From assembly GCA_009886755.1 (NCBI GenBank), contig QXYU01000030.1:19520-83519 (forward strand): a stretch of DNA of 64,000 bases, given 5' to 3'. Origin of the DNA: Flavobacteriaceae bacterium (lineage in GTDB: Bacteria > Bacteroidota > Bacteroidia > Flavobacteriales > Flavobacteriaceae). Every line of letters starts with the position of its first letter. The stretch's first letter is position 1. The notes beneath the pieces are model-generated. The model had not been told where the DNA came from. It saw only the letters and a list, made by a program, of their open reading frames with translations, and did no database searches. Position numbers and translations under genes: made by a program. Below, piece after piece: positions 56,577 through 64,000 of the stretch.

Positions 56577-57701
56577 ATGAAAAATAAACTCCCTGCCATG
56601 GGATTTCGATTTACGGCCTATCAAGCACCTGAGCAAACTCCTTTTGAGCGCTTGTTTGAAATCTTCAAGGAGCTCATTACTCATACCTCTGGGGATTTTG
56701 ATGAAGCGATTGAATGGCTCCGGGAACTCGACAAAGAATACAAACTGACGGATGAGGACTATACCATTGATGACTTTATCAAAGACCTTTTGGAAAAGTC
56801 TTACATCCAACCCAAAGGATCGGGAGGCGGTTCGGGCGATGGTATGGCGCTAACGGCCAAAACAGAAAAACTTCTGCGCGAACATGCTCTCAAACAAATC
56901 TTTGGAAAACTACGAAAGTCTGGAAGTGGCAATCACAAAACCCGAAAAGTCGGCCAAGGACAAGACAGCACTGGCGAATATAAAGCCTACCAATTTGGCG
57001 ATCCATTGGAGCAAATCGCCTTGACCGAAAGCATCAAAAATGCCCAAATACGGTCCTCAGGGATTGACTTTAGTTTGCAACAAGACGATTTGGTCGTTGA
57101 AGATTCTTTTTTCAAAACCCAAATGAGCACCGTTTTGATGATTGATATCAGCCATAGTATGATCTTGTATGGCGAGGATCGAATCACACCCGCCAAGAAA
57201 GTAGCCATGGCTCTTTCCGAACTCATCACCACCCGGTATCCGAAAGACACCCTGGAAATTCTTGTTTTTGGCAATGATGCTTGGCCCATTCCCTTGAAGG
57301 ATTTACCCTATTTGGAAGTGGGGCCTTACCACACCAATACGGTTGCTGGTCTGCAACTAGCTCTTGATATGTTGCGCAGAAAAAAGAACAGCAACAAACA
57401 AATTTTTATGATTACCGATGGTAAACCCAGCTGCCTGAAAATGCCTGATGGTACGTACTATAAAAACAGTGTTGGGCTTGATGACTATATCGTTGAAAAA
57501 TGCTACAACATGGCACGACAATCGCGAAAACTAAAAATCCCTATCACAACATTTATGATTGCCCAAGACCCCTACCTACAACAGTTTATTCGAAAATTTA
57601 CGGAAGCCAACCAAGGAAAAGCCTTTTTTACAGGCCTAAAAGGTTTGGGGGAAATGATTTTTGAAGATTATGAAAGCAACCGAAAAAAGCGCTTAGAATA
57701 A
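56577..57701 (+). CDS. VWA-domain protein paired with an AAA ATPase
   Basis: A 374-residue soluble protein. The N-terminal ~170 residues are helical and charged with a glycine/serine linker (about residues 81-89). The C-terminal von Willebrand A domain has a complete metal-site motif D-I-S-H-S at residues 190-194 and an ITDGKPS block near residue 280. It lies 16 bases before the ATPase gene; such pairs usually act as MoxR-like or Mg-chelatase-like insertase/chaperone systems. ATG 56577 is preferred to TTG 56568. The target of the pair is unknown. Confidence 0.85.
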   Translation: MKNKLPAMGFRFTAYQAPEQTPFERLFEIFKELITHTSGDFDEAIEWLRELDKEYKLTDEDYTIDDFIKDLLEKSYIQPKGSGGGSGDGMALTAKTEKLLREHALKQIFGKLRKSGSGNHKTRKVGQGQDSTGEYKAYQFGDPLEQIALTESIKNAQIRSSGIDFSLQQDDLVVEDSFFKTQMSTVLMIDISHSMILYGEDRITPAKKVAMALSELITTRYPKDTLEILVFGNDAWPIPLKDLPYLEVGPYHTNTVAGLQLALDMLRRKKNSNKQIFMITDGKPSCLKMPDGTYYKNSVGLDDYIVEKCYNMARQSRKLKIPITTFMIAQDPYLQQFIRKFTEANQGKAFFTGLKGLGEMIFEDYESNRKKRLE

Positions 57702-57717
57702 CCTATTATCCACAGCT

Positions 57718-59181
57718 ATGACTATAAAGAAAATAAAGACCCTAGGAGCTCTGAAAGCCAGCGGCTATGAATCCATTTCTGTACAAGACGAATTAGCACG
57801 CAATCTGCGGCAGCGACTCAAAGCCGGAGAGCCCACTTTTAGCGGGCTTATCGGGTATGAAAAAACCGTAATTCCAGATGTGGAAAGAGCTTTGTTGTCG
57901 GGGCATAATATTAACCTTTTGGGATTGCGCGGTCAAGCCAAAACTCGTTTGGCGCGACAAATGACAGGATTGCTTGATGAGTGGATTCCTGTTGTTCAAG
58001 GATCGGAAATAAACGACGACCCACTGAACCCTATCAGCCGGGAGGCTCAAGAAAAAATTGCCGAAATGGGAGATGATACTCCTGTGGAATGGCTCCATCG
58101 CGACGACCGTTTTTTTGAAAAACTTGCAACTCCAGATGTAACTGTGGCCGACCTTATTGGGGATGTGGATCCGATCAAAGCTTCTAATCTGAAACTTTCC
58201 TATGCCGACGAACGCGTCATTCACTTTGGGATGATCCCTCGAGCCCACCGTTGTATTTTTGTACTTAACGAATTGCCTGATCTTCAGGCTCGAATTCAAG
58301 TTGCGCTATTCTCTATTTTACAAGAAAAAGAAATTCAAATCCGAGGTTTCAAATTGCGTTTTCCTATCGAAACACAAATCATTTTCACCGCCAATCCAGA
58401 GGACTATACCAACAGAGGAAGCATCGTTACCCCATTGAAAGACCGAATCGGATCGCAAATTCTTACCCATTATCCACACAATCGTGAAATCGCCAAGGCC
58501 ATCACCGCTCAGGAAACAAAATTGCAGCGGCACAATAACGATACCATATACGTCCCCGAACTCGCCAAAGACCTTTTGGAACAAATCGGCTTTGAAGCAC
58601 GTAAGAGTGAATATGTTGATGCTAAAAGTGGAGTCAGTGCTCGAATGAGTATCACCGCCTATGAAAATTTAATCAGCACCGCTGAGCATCGTTTATTGCA
58701 ATCAGGCGATGAGAAGACCAGTATCCGATTGGGTGATTTTATAGGAGTTATTCCTGCGATCAACGGAAAAATTGAACTGGTATATGAAGGCGAACAAGAA
58801 GGGGCTGAACAGATTTCCTTGCATTTGATTAACGAAGCCATCAAAACTCTTTTTCCTGACTTTTTTACCAAGATAGAAAAACTTGAAAAGGCGGATGAAA
58901 AAGGGCCTTATGATGCCCTACTGAGCTGGTTCTTTAGCAACAATGAACTATTCATTAGTGATGATTTGAATGAAAAAGCCTACCAATCACTACTCGACAG
59001 TGTGGCGGGTACTTCCGAGATTGTTGAAAAACATATGGGCTCGCTTGACCCCGCAGACCACTACTTTATGGTGGAATTCTTAATCTGGGGATTAGAGGCC
59101 CATAAAAAACTGAATAAATACCGCACTTTTGAAGGTTTTCAGTTCAAAGATGCCTTGGGAAGTTTTATTAGTGGCTTATAA
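57718..59181 (+). CDS. MoxR/Mg-chelatase-like AAA ATPase
   Basis: A 487-residue AAA+ protein. Walker A is unusual: G-L-R-G-Q-A-K-T at residues 69-76, with alanine in place of the usual last glycine. The Walker B region FVLNEL (~181-186) has asparagine where aspartate is usual, retaining Glu185. Sensor 1 is FTANPEDY (about 223-230), and an arginine-finger-like DRIGS follows at 242-246. The C-terminal ~200 residues are helical. It follows the VWA gene by 16 bases, so the two should function as one complex. Whether the altered Walker residues are standard for the family is unclear to me. Confidence 0.85.
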   Translation: MTIKKIKTLGALKASGYESISVQDELARNLRQRLKAGEPTFSGLIGYEKTVIPDVERALLSGHNINLLGLRGQAKTRLARQMTGLLDEWIPVVQGSEINDDPLNPISREAQEKIAEMGDDTPVEWLHRDDRFFEKLATPDVTVADLIGDVDPIKASNLKLSYADERVIHFGMIPRAHRCIFVLNELPDLQARIQVALFSILQEKEIQIRGFKLRFPIETQIIFTANPEDYTNRGSIVTPLKDRIGSQILTHYPHNREIAKAITAQETKLQRHNNDTIYVPELAKDLLEQIGFEARKSEYVDAKSGVSARMSITAYENLISTAEHRLLQSGDEKTSIRLGDFIGVIPAINGKIELVYEGEQEGAEQISLHLINEAIKTLFPDFFTKIEKLEKADEKGPYDALLSWFFSNNELFISDDLNEKAYQSLLDSVAGTSEIVEKHMGSLDPADHYFMVEFLIWGLEAHKKLNKYRTFEGFQFKDALGSFISGL

Positions 59182-59258
59182 TTTTTTGTAAAAATACATC
59201 CCAACACCCCTACGAATATGAGTAGAACAGCATCCTTGAACCTAATTTTAAAATAATT

Positions 59259-59288
59259 TTGTTTATTTTATAAACTAGTCTATATTTG
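59259..59288 (+). promoter_or_regulatory. Promoter for the membrane protein/regulator pair (-33 TTG, -7 TATATTTG)
   Basis: TTG (59259-59261), a 19-base spacer and TATATTTG (59281-59288) match the Bacteroidota promoter in both boxes. Predicted leader is about 20 bases to ATG 59315. Confidence 0.65.
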
Positions 59289-59314
59289 GACAAATGTTTT
59301 AATTCAAATGCCTT

Positions 59315-59893
59315 ATGAAAAATACGGAACTTAGCTCTGAAGAGAGCTTGGCTTTAATTGCCAAAAGCATTCAACAAACCAAAACCAATTTGAATGGACA
59401 ACGCTTTTATTATCTCTTTTGGGGATGGGCGGTCTTGATCACCAGTCTTACACACTATCTATTAGCTGTAAATGAAACTGTTGTGGCTCCTTATTTGGTG
59501 TGGCCTATAATGGGCGTTGTGGGCTTTGTAAGTACCCTTTTTTACGGTTATAAATACACTCAAAAGACAGGTTATGTAGAAACCCACTTGGATCGAACGC
59601 TCAAACATCTTTGGATCGTTATTGGGATCTCTCTTTTTGCTGTGATATGGATTTTTATGCAAGCCTACCAATCCAACCCTTTGCCTATGATTAGCCTTTT
59701 CATTGGTATTGGTATCTTGGTTTCAGGATTGCAAATGCGTTTTAAACCTCTTGTGATTGGTGGTATTGGCTTTTTTGTTGGCGCCATTGCTCTTGTCTAT
59801 GTAACACCCCTAGAGGGCTTGTTGGTTTATAATGCTTGTATTATTCTAGGTTATTTGATCCCAGGCTATCTGCTTAAAAAAGAGCTTTCATGA
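59315..59893 (+). CDS. Polytopic membrane protein coupled to a winged-helix regulator
   Basis: A 192-residue protein with about five or six hydrophobic helices (~32-52, 60-78, 95-113, 120-140, 143-160, 165-185) after a charged N-terminal segment (SSEESLALIAKSIQQTK). I do not recognise a characterised family. Its TGA overlaps the regulator ATG by four bases, so the two are translated together. Membrane protein/HTH pairs like this are common in Bacteroidota with unknown stimuli. It has the best-matched promoter in the window. Confidence 0.75.
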   Translation: MKNTELSSEESLALIAKSIQQTKTNLNGQRFYYLFWGWAVLITSLTHYLLAVNETVVAPYLVWPIMGVVGFVSTLFYGYKYTQKTGYVETHLDRTLKHLWIVIGISLFAVIWIFMQAYQSNPLPMISLFIGIGILVSGLQMRFKPLVIGGIGFFVGAIALVYVTPLEGLLVYNACIILGYLIPGYLLKKELS

Positions 59894-60174
59894 TGGATCA
59901 GCCCGATAAATTATTGAGTAATCCCATTCGCTTGGTGGTGATCTCTAGTCTCCATCAAGTAGCATCTGCAGATTTTACAACCTTGATGGAATTGACTCAA
60001 GCAACCAAAGGGAATTTAAGCGTTCAACTGAAAAAACTACAAGAAGCTGGCTATATCCATATCAAAAAGTCTTTTAAAGATAACTACCCCAATACACGAT
60101 GTGAGATTTCAAAAGCAGGTAAACAAGCTTTTGAAAAACATGTAGCGTACTTGAAAAAGGTGTTGTACTTATAA
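59890..60174 (+). CDS. Small winged-helix transcriptional regulator
   Basis: A 94-residue DNA-binding protein of the MarR/ArsR-like winged-helix type used in transcription regulation. It begins LLSNPIRLVVISSLHQV (helix 1), then DFTTLMELTQATKGNLSVQLKKLQEAGYI, the helix-turn-helix with recognition helix around NLSVQLKKL, followed by a wing and a C-terminal helix for dimerisation. It has no extra sensor domain. It probably autoregulates the two-gene operon through the promoter at 59259-59288, which is inference. Confidence 0.85.
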   Translation: MMDQPDKLLSNPIRLVVISSLHQVASADFTTLMELTQATKGNLSVQLKKLQEAGYIHIKKSFKDNYPNTRCEISKAGKQAFEKHVAYLKKVLYL

Positions 60175-60192
60175 AATAAAACGATTGAATCC

Positions 60193-60276
60193 CTAAAAGC
60201 GCTCTTGCACTTCAATCACTAATGCAATTGCGATGCAAAGGGCGGCACTTCCTAATACGATAGCTCCTACTCCCAT
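60193..60276 (-). CDS. Possible 27-residue membrane peptide
   Basis: A short minus-strand frame, ATG 60276 to TAG 60193-60195, encodes M-G-V-G-A-I-V-L-G-S-A-A-L-C-I-A-I-A-L-V and a charged tail, a convincing single transmembrane helix. A TATATTCG box, one mismatch from TAnnTTTG, sits about 16 bases before the ATG. No database comparison was possible, so it may be chance. Confidence 0.35.
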   Translation of the reverse strand: MGVGAIVLGSAALCIAIALVIEVQERF

Positions 60277-60421
60277 TTTTATTTGGTTTGCTACGAATAT
60301 AAGAAAGAGTATCATTCCAATCGCTTGTTGTGGTTTTAATTTTTAACCGTCTTTTCTCAACCCTTATTTCTCACCCTTGTAAAATCCTGATTCCGCAGGG
60401 GGTGTCGCTTAATTCCTTACA

Positions 60422-61690
60422 TTGGCAATAAAAATTACCGTGAAAAATATTGCCGCCCCTTTGACCCTGCCCAACGGTACGGTTCTGAAAAACCGTATTG
60501 CCAAATCGGCCATGAGTGAAAACATCGGGACTTATCGGCATGCTCCTACCCAAACCTTGATTCATGCCTATAAAGTGTGGGCAGAAGGCCACCCGGGCTT
60601 ACTAATCACAGGAAATATAATGATTGATAGCCGTGCGTTGGGCGAACCTCGAAACGTGGTGGTGGAAGATTATACACATTTTGAATTATTGAAAGCATGG
60701 GCTGCCACCGTTCAAAATACAGGAGTCCACTTATGGCCTCAAATCAATCACCCTGGACGTCAAGCCTTTTCTTGGATCAACAAGCAAATTGTCGCCCCCT
60801 CAGAAGTCTCTCTTCAAATGGGCGGTGCTTCGCGTTTGTTTGGCACCCCTAGGGCGTTGGAAGAATCTGAGATATGGGAACTTATCAAGCGTTTTGGAAC
60901 AACGGCTCGCATTTGCAAAGAAGCAGGGTTTACGGGTTGCCAGATCCACGGAGCGCACGGCTATCTGGTCAGTCAGTTTCTTTCCCCCAAAAGCAATCAA
61001 AGAACCGACCAATGGGGTGGATCCATTGAAAATCGAGCCCGTTTTGTGGTAGCGGTTTACAAAGAAATACGAGCCCAAGTGGGGGCCGACTATCCCATCG
61101 GGATCAAAATTAATTCAGCGGATTTTCAGCGGGGTGGGTTTAGTGAAGAAGAGTCCATGGCCGTGGTTGAGATTCTTTCGCAGCTAGGGATGGACTTGAT
61201 TGAAATCTCCGGAGGCACTTATGAGCGCCCTGCTATGGTAAAAGGAAATCGGAAAAAAAGTACCGAAGTCCGCGAAGCTTACTTTTTGGAATATGTTGAA
61301 AAAGTACGGCAGCGTACAGACAAACCCTTACTTCTCACAGGAGGATTCCGTTCAGTGACTGTAATGGACGAAGCCTTGGCACAAAACAAGGTAGATATGA
61401 TTGGATTGGCAAGACCCTTTTGTCTGCATCCGCACTTAGCCCAAGATATATTCGAGCAAAAGGAAAAACGTTTTCAGTCGCCGGTTCCACGGATTGGTAT
61501 TTCCCTACTTGATCGCATTGGCGGTGTAGAACTTCCCTGGTATGAAATGCAGATCCAGCGACTGGGTAAAGGCCTAGCCCCCAACCCAAAATTGAGTGGT
61601 CTTCGAGTGTTTTTGACCAGTATCTATCGAATGCTTCGAAAGTCTTTACTTAAAAATAAAGCATCCGCCACGATGTCACCCAAAATCTGA
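60422..61690 (+). CDS. NADH:flavin oxidoreductase (Old Yellow Enzyme family)
   Basis: A 422-residue FMN-dependent ene-reductase-like enzyme with a TIM-barrel fold. Recognised blocks: QINHPGRQAFSW (about residues 105-116), the catalytic/substrate HGAHGYLVSQFLSPKSNQRTD (described here as two adjacent motifs HGAHGYL and FLSPKSNQR), GGSIENRARF, and the FMN-phosphate region around TGGFRS. The start is uncertain: TTG 60422 or GTG 60440, because an upstream stop at 60410 excludes anything earlier. The C-terminal extension is basic. It stands alone; the substrate is unknown. Confidence 0.9.
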   Translation: MAIKITVKNIAAPLTLPNGTVLKNRIAKSAMSENIGTYRHAPTQTLIHAYKVWAEGHPGLLITGNIMIDSRALGEPRNVVVEDYTHFELLKAWAATVQNTGVHLWPQINHPGRQAFSWINKQIVAPSEVSLQMGGASRLFGTPRALEESEIWELIKRFGTTARICKEAGFTGCQIHGAHGYLVSQFLSPKSNQRTDQWGGSIENRARFVVAVYKEIRAQVGADYPIGIKINSADFQRGGFSEEESMAVVEILSQLGMDLIEISGGTYERPAMVKGNRKKSTEVREAYFLEYVEKVRQRTDKPLLLTGGFRSVTVMDEALAQNKVDMIGLARPFCLHPHLAQDIFEQKEKRFQSPVPRIGISLLDRIGGVELPWYEMQIQRLGKGLAPNPKLSGLRVFLTSIYRMLRKSLLKNKASATMSPKI

Positions 61691-61724
61691 AAAACCAATA
61701 GGTATTTTAATGGTTGCTAAATTG

Positions 61725-62636
61725 TTATTCTTCTGGGCTTGTGGATTGCTCTGAAGCATCCCCCTCACCGCCTCCGAATTTTATTCGCAAGACAATTTCA
61801 TGGGTTTTTAGATTGACCTGGGACAGGAGGTTTTCGGTGGGTGTTTCATAGGCATAACCAACATCAAAATTCCCTAGACTGACGATGCTCATAAGGGCAA
61901 TAGAACTGTTTGTTCTTACAGAGATTCCTAGGTCAAACTGATTTTGCCAGCTGGCCATAGCTGTTATATCCGCGGTAGTGGGGAGCCCTTTGACCTTCCT
62001 AATCATCAGTGATGGCTTTAGGTAAATAGCACTTGTTACTGCAAAATCGGCTCCTGCACCAAAATAGGCATGAACTCGGTCTTTTGCCGTTATGGCAAGA
62101 TCTTTATTTCGCTTTACATTAAATAAACGTGGGATCGAAAAGGACATCCAATAGTTCGATGCTTTGAAATATGCGCCAGCTCCAATATTAGGGTTGAATT
62201 TACTCAGCCCTATTTGTGTAGGGTCCCCAAAAGGATCATAGGTGCTCAATGCGGTAGGGTCTGAATCATAAAAATTACCTCCCCCTTTTAATCCCAAGTA
62301 CAAAACATTGTCACTGCTCATTTGCAGTTTATATGAAAAATCAACGTAAGCAAAGGTCTGTTGCTCCACAAAGACCTTGTCCGAAACTAAGGATATCCCT
62401 AGCCCTACATTGTTTCCTCTAGCAGAAGAATATGCAAAGGCAAATGTAGTGGGAGCACCTTCCACGGAAACCCATTGACTTCTTGATGTTAACGTTAACA
62501 TATTCGAAGATTCAGCCCCTGCAAATGCAGGGTTGATTACGTTCATATTGTACCTATACAGTGAATAATAGGACTCTTGTTGACCAAAGCTTGAAAGCGA
62601 ACAAACTAGAAATAATATATATATATATTTAGTCAT
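61725..62636 (-). CDS. PorP/SprF family T9SS outer-membrane protein
   Basis: A 303-residue protein of the PorP/SprF family, a beta-barrel partner that attaches T9SS type B substrates to the cell surface. ATG 62636 is two bases after the upstream gene's stop; a GTG at 62660 is the alternative. A signal peptide is followed by YNMNVINPAFAGAE, the family's N-terminal hallmark, then repeated barrel strands to a C-terminal ILRIKFGGG. Its immediate neighbour is a protein with a type B sorting domain, the expected genetic pairing. Confidence 0.93.
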   Translation of the reverse strand: MTKYIYILFLVCSLSSFGQQESYYSLYRYNMNVINPAFAGAESSNMLTLTSRSQWVSVEGAPTTFAFAYSSARGNNVGLGISLVSDKVFVEQQTFAYVDFSYKLQMSSDNVLYLGLKGGGNFYDSDPTALSTYDPFGDPTQIGLSKFNPNIGAGAYFKASNYWMSFSIPRLFNVKRNKDLAITAKDRVHAYFGAGADFAVTSAIYLKPSLMIRKVKGLPTTADITAMASWQNQFDLGISVRTNSSIALMSIVSLGNFDVGYAYETPTENLLSQVNLKTHEIVLRIKFGGGEGDASEQSTSPEE

Positions 62637-62638
62637 TC

Positions 62639-64000
62639 TTATCTCGTTAGATACAGCCACCCTTCAAAATCGATAGAACCATTGCCGTCCAAATCAATTC
62701 GATAATAATAGCTGCCCTCTGGTAAATCATCACCTTCTGAATCTCCATTCCAATTGTTTCTATAAGGTTTTGCTTCAAATATTAATTTTCCAGTTCTGCT
62801 GTACACCCATACTTGATTGCTTGGATAACGGGCAATTTCTCGTACCTGCCAACTATCATTAATATTATCACCATTCGGTGAAAAGAAGGTTACAATATCT
62901 ATACTTTGTCTAAGGGATGGATTTGAAAAATCAGAAGGATAACTATTGGAATCAAGCGGATTCGTTCCTGCTATGGTTTCATCAAGATTCGGGAAACCAT
63001 CTTGATCCTGATCATTATAGGGGTCTAGGTTGACACTATCTTTATCGTCACTTACTCCGTCATTGTCTTGATCTCTAAGACTGGACTCTAGATAATCAGC
63101 AATACTGTCTCCATCCGTGTCGTCATCTGTAGGAGTTCCATTACCATTTGAATCTTCATCGATAGAATTTACACCATCCCCATCATCATCGATGTCGATA
63201 TGATCATAAATGCCATCTGCGTCAGTATCCGCTAGATTTCCCTCAGAATCTAACTCCATAGATGTCAGTGCCCCATCATTATCGTCATCTTTGTCAAGAT
63301 AATTAGCAATGCCATCCTTATCGGTATCCAAAGCGAACCCGTTTGTACTGACTTCTAATCTACTAGGAACACCATCATTTTCATCATCACTATCTAGGTA
63401 ATCCGCAATCCCATCACCATCGGAGTCTTGTGCATCCTCAGGGCTTCCATCTAAATCTGGATCAGGATTTTCATCTATAGATAAAATCAAATCCCCATCA
63501 TCGTCAATATCAATATAATCTGGTGTGCCATCAGCATCCGTGTCTTGTGCATCATCAGGATTCATATCACCATTAGGATCGGGTATTTCATGAATAGTAA
63601 AAATAGAGTCATTGTCATCGTCAGGATCCAGATAGTCCTCAAAACCATCACCATCCGTATCGTTTAAAACTTTTCCTTTTGAAAATTGACTTCCTTTATT
63701 GGAAAGAGAAATTTCATTTTCATAGAGGCTGAGTATTTGGTCTCCGTCATCATCTGGGTCTCGTGAGTTAATGATTCCATCCGCGTCCGTGTCAGATGAA
63801 ATAAGATCTGGTGAAACCTCTTCTATAGGCGTTTCTATGGTTGCTAATTCAAATACATTTTGCGACTCTCCACTTACTTCAATGACCTCTGGTGCTTCGG
63901 GTATCGGCACTTTTGGATCACCAGGAGTGGTATTTACGTATGCAAGTTCAACTTCATAGATTCCATCTTTATTGGCATCATCAGGGTTGTTAGGATCCGG
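62639..64000 (-). CDS. TSP3-repeat surface protein with T9SS type B sorting domain, 5' end outside window
   Basis: The frame is open across the right edge; a GTG at 63910 lies inside it, so it is not the start. About 453 residues are visible. Most of them (~70-330 of the visible part) are aspartate-rich repeats of the thrombospondin type 3 kind (D-T-D-A-D-G, D-I-D-D-D-G-D), which bind calcium and are usually extended and rigid. The C-terminus is a gliding-associated type B sorting domain (FFSPNGDNINDSW near its start, ending FEGWLYLTR). It is exported by T9SS and anchored through the PorP/SprF protein two bases downstream. Confidence 0.93.
   Translation of the reverse strand, partial: PDPNNPDDANKDGIYEVELAYVNTTPGDPKVPIPEAPEVIEVSGESQNVFELATIETPIEEVSPDLISSDTDADGIINSRDPDDDGDQILSLYENEISLSNKGSQFSKGKVLNDTDGDGFEDYLDPDDDNDSIFTIHEIPDPNGDMNPDDAQDTDADGTPDYIDIDDDGDLILSIDENPDPDLDGSPEDAQDSDGDGIADYLDSDDENDGVPSRLEVSTNGFALDTDKDGIANYLDKDDDNDGALTSMELDSEGNLADTDADGIYDHIDIDDDGDGVNSIDEDSNGNGTPTDDDTDGDSIADYLESSLRDQDNDGVSDDKDSVNLDPYNDQDQDGFPNLDETIAGTNPLDSNSYPSDFSNPSLRQSIDIVTFFSPNGDNINDSWQVREIARYPSNQVWVYSRTGKLIFEAKPYRNNWNGDSEGDDLPEGSYYYRIDLDGNGSIDFEGWLYLTR

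Noticed and set aside
61691..61724. AACCA...TGGTT hairpin between the OYE gene and PorP
   Set aside because: Imperfect stem and no T run on either strand, so not called a terminator.
63061..63790. Near-identical GAT/GAC-rich repeats considered as a CRISPR or satellite array
   Set aside because: They translate as aspartate-rich TSP3-type repeats in one open frame and lack spacer structure.

Overview
The window looks like chromosomal DNA of a member of the Flavobacteriia (phylum Bacteroidota). The evidence is lineage-typical gene content: SprA and PorP/SprF of the type IX secretion system (T9SS), a T9SS type B sorting domain, a SusC-type receptor, Alternative Complex III, a short NusA, a fused malic enzyme/PTA-like protein, and many upstream regions carrying the Bacteroidota -7 box TAnnTTTG. 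Most of it is housekeeping DNA. No tRNA, rRNA, CRISPR array, insertion sequence or prophage was seen. No gap between genes exceeds 300 bases; the longest is 39891-40166 (276 bases), which holds only the coxA-side terminator at its edge and otherwise nothing I recognise.

Layout. 1-5041 (+): envelope cluster with a DUF6089-like barrel (5' cut off), uppS, bamA and two OmpH/Skp chaperones. 5099-9298: gamma-carbonic anhydrase-like protein (-), Nfu/NifU protein and a YyaL/DUF255 protein (+), tsaB (-). 9360-15148 (-): MacB-like tripartite efflux operon (ATPase, two permeases, adaptor, TolC). 15238-20244 (-): cytochrome oxidase accessory cluster (cyoE, two subunit III genes, subunit IV, a thioredoxin-fold-like protein without cysteine, Sco, DUF420 and a small CxxC protein). 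20319-21540 (-): a decayed tonB copy beside an intact tonB. 21625-32388 (-): maeB-ruvA-sprA followed by gcvH, sprA being a 2488-residue T9SS translocon gene. 32468-35786 (-): what seems to be a damaged uptake locus, with a vanadium-haloperoxidase/PAP2-like lipoprotein and a truncated susC. 35913-39173 (-): ruvB, a cytochrome P450 and queG. 39217-39890 (-): a frameshifted Crp/Fnr regulator. 40167-51284 (-): actABCDEF (Alternative Complex III) then cytochrome oxidase subunits II and I. 51479-56354: a SPOR protein (+) and rimP-nusA-infB (-). 56577-61690 (+): a VWA protein/AAA ATPase pair, a membrane protein plus winged-helix regulator pair, and an Old Yellow Enzyme homologue. 61725-64000 (-): PorP/SprF and its partner type B-sorted repeat protein, cut off by the window end.

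How the genes work together. Two respiratory clusters should cooperate: ActABCDEF moves electrons from menaquinol to cytochrome c or directly to the oxidase, CoxB/CoxA (40167-43043) form the oxidase core, and the distant 15238-20244 cluster supplies subunits III and IV, haem O synthesis and Sco-type copper handling. SprA, PorP/SprF and the TSP3-repeat protein belong to the same T9SS export route. BamA and the Skp-like chaperones assemble the outer-membrane barrels those systems need.

The clearest anomalies are three broken genes (tonB copy, susC, crp/fnr), a hairpin terminator inside the oxidase accessory cluster, a recurring -7 box that places several transcription starts very near start codons, and a 27-codon membrane-peptide ORF. 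I found no convincing wholly new multi-gene system.
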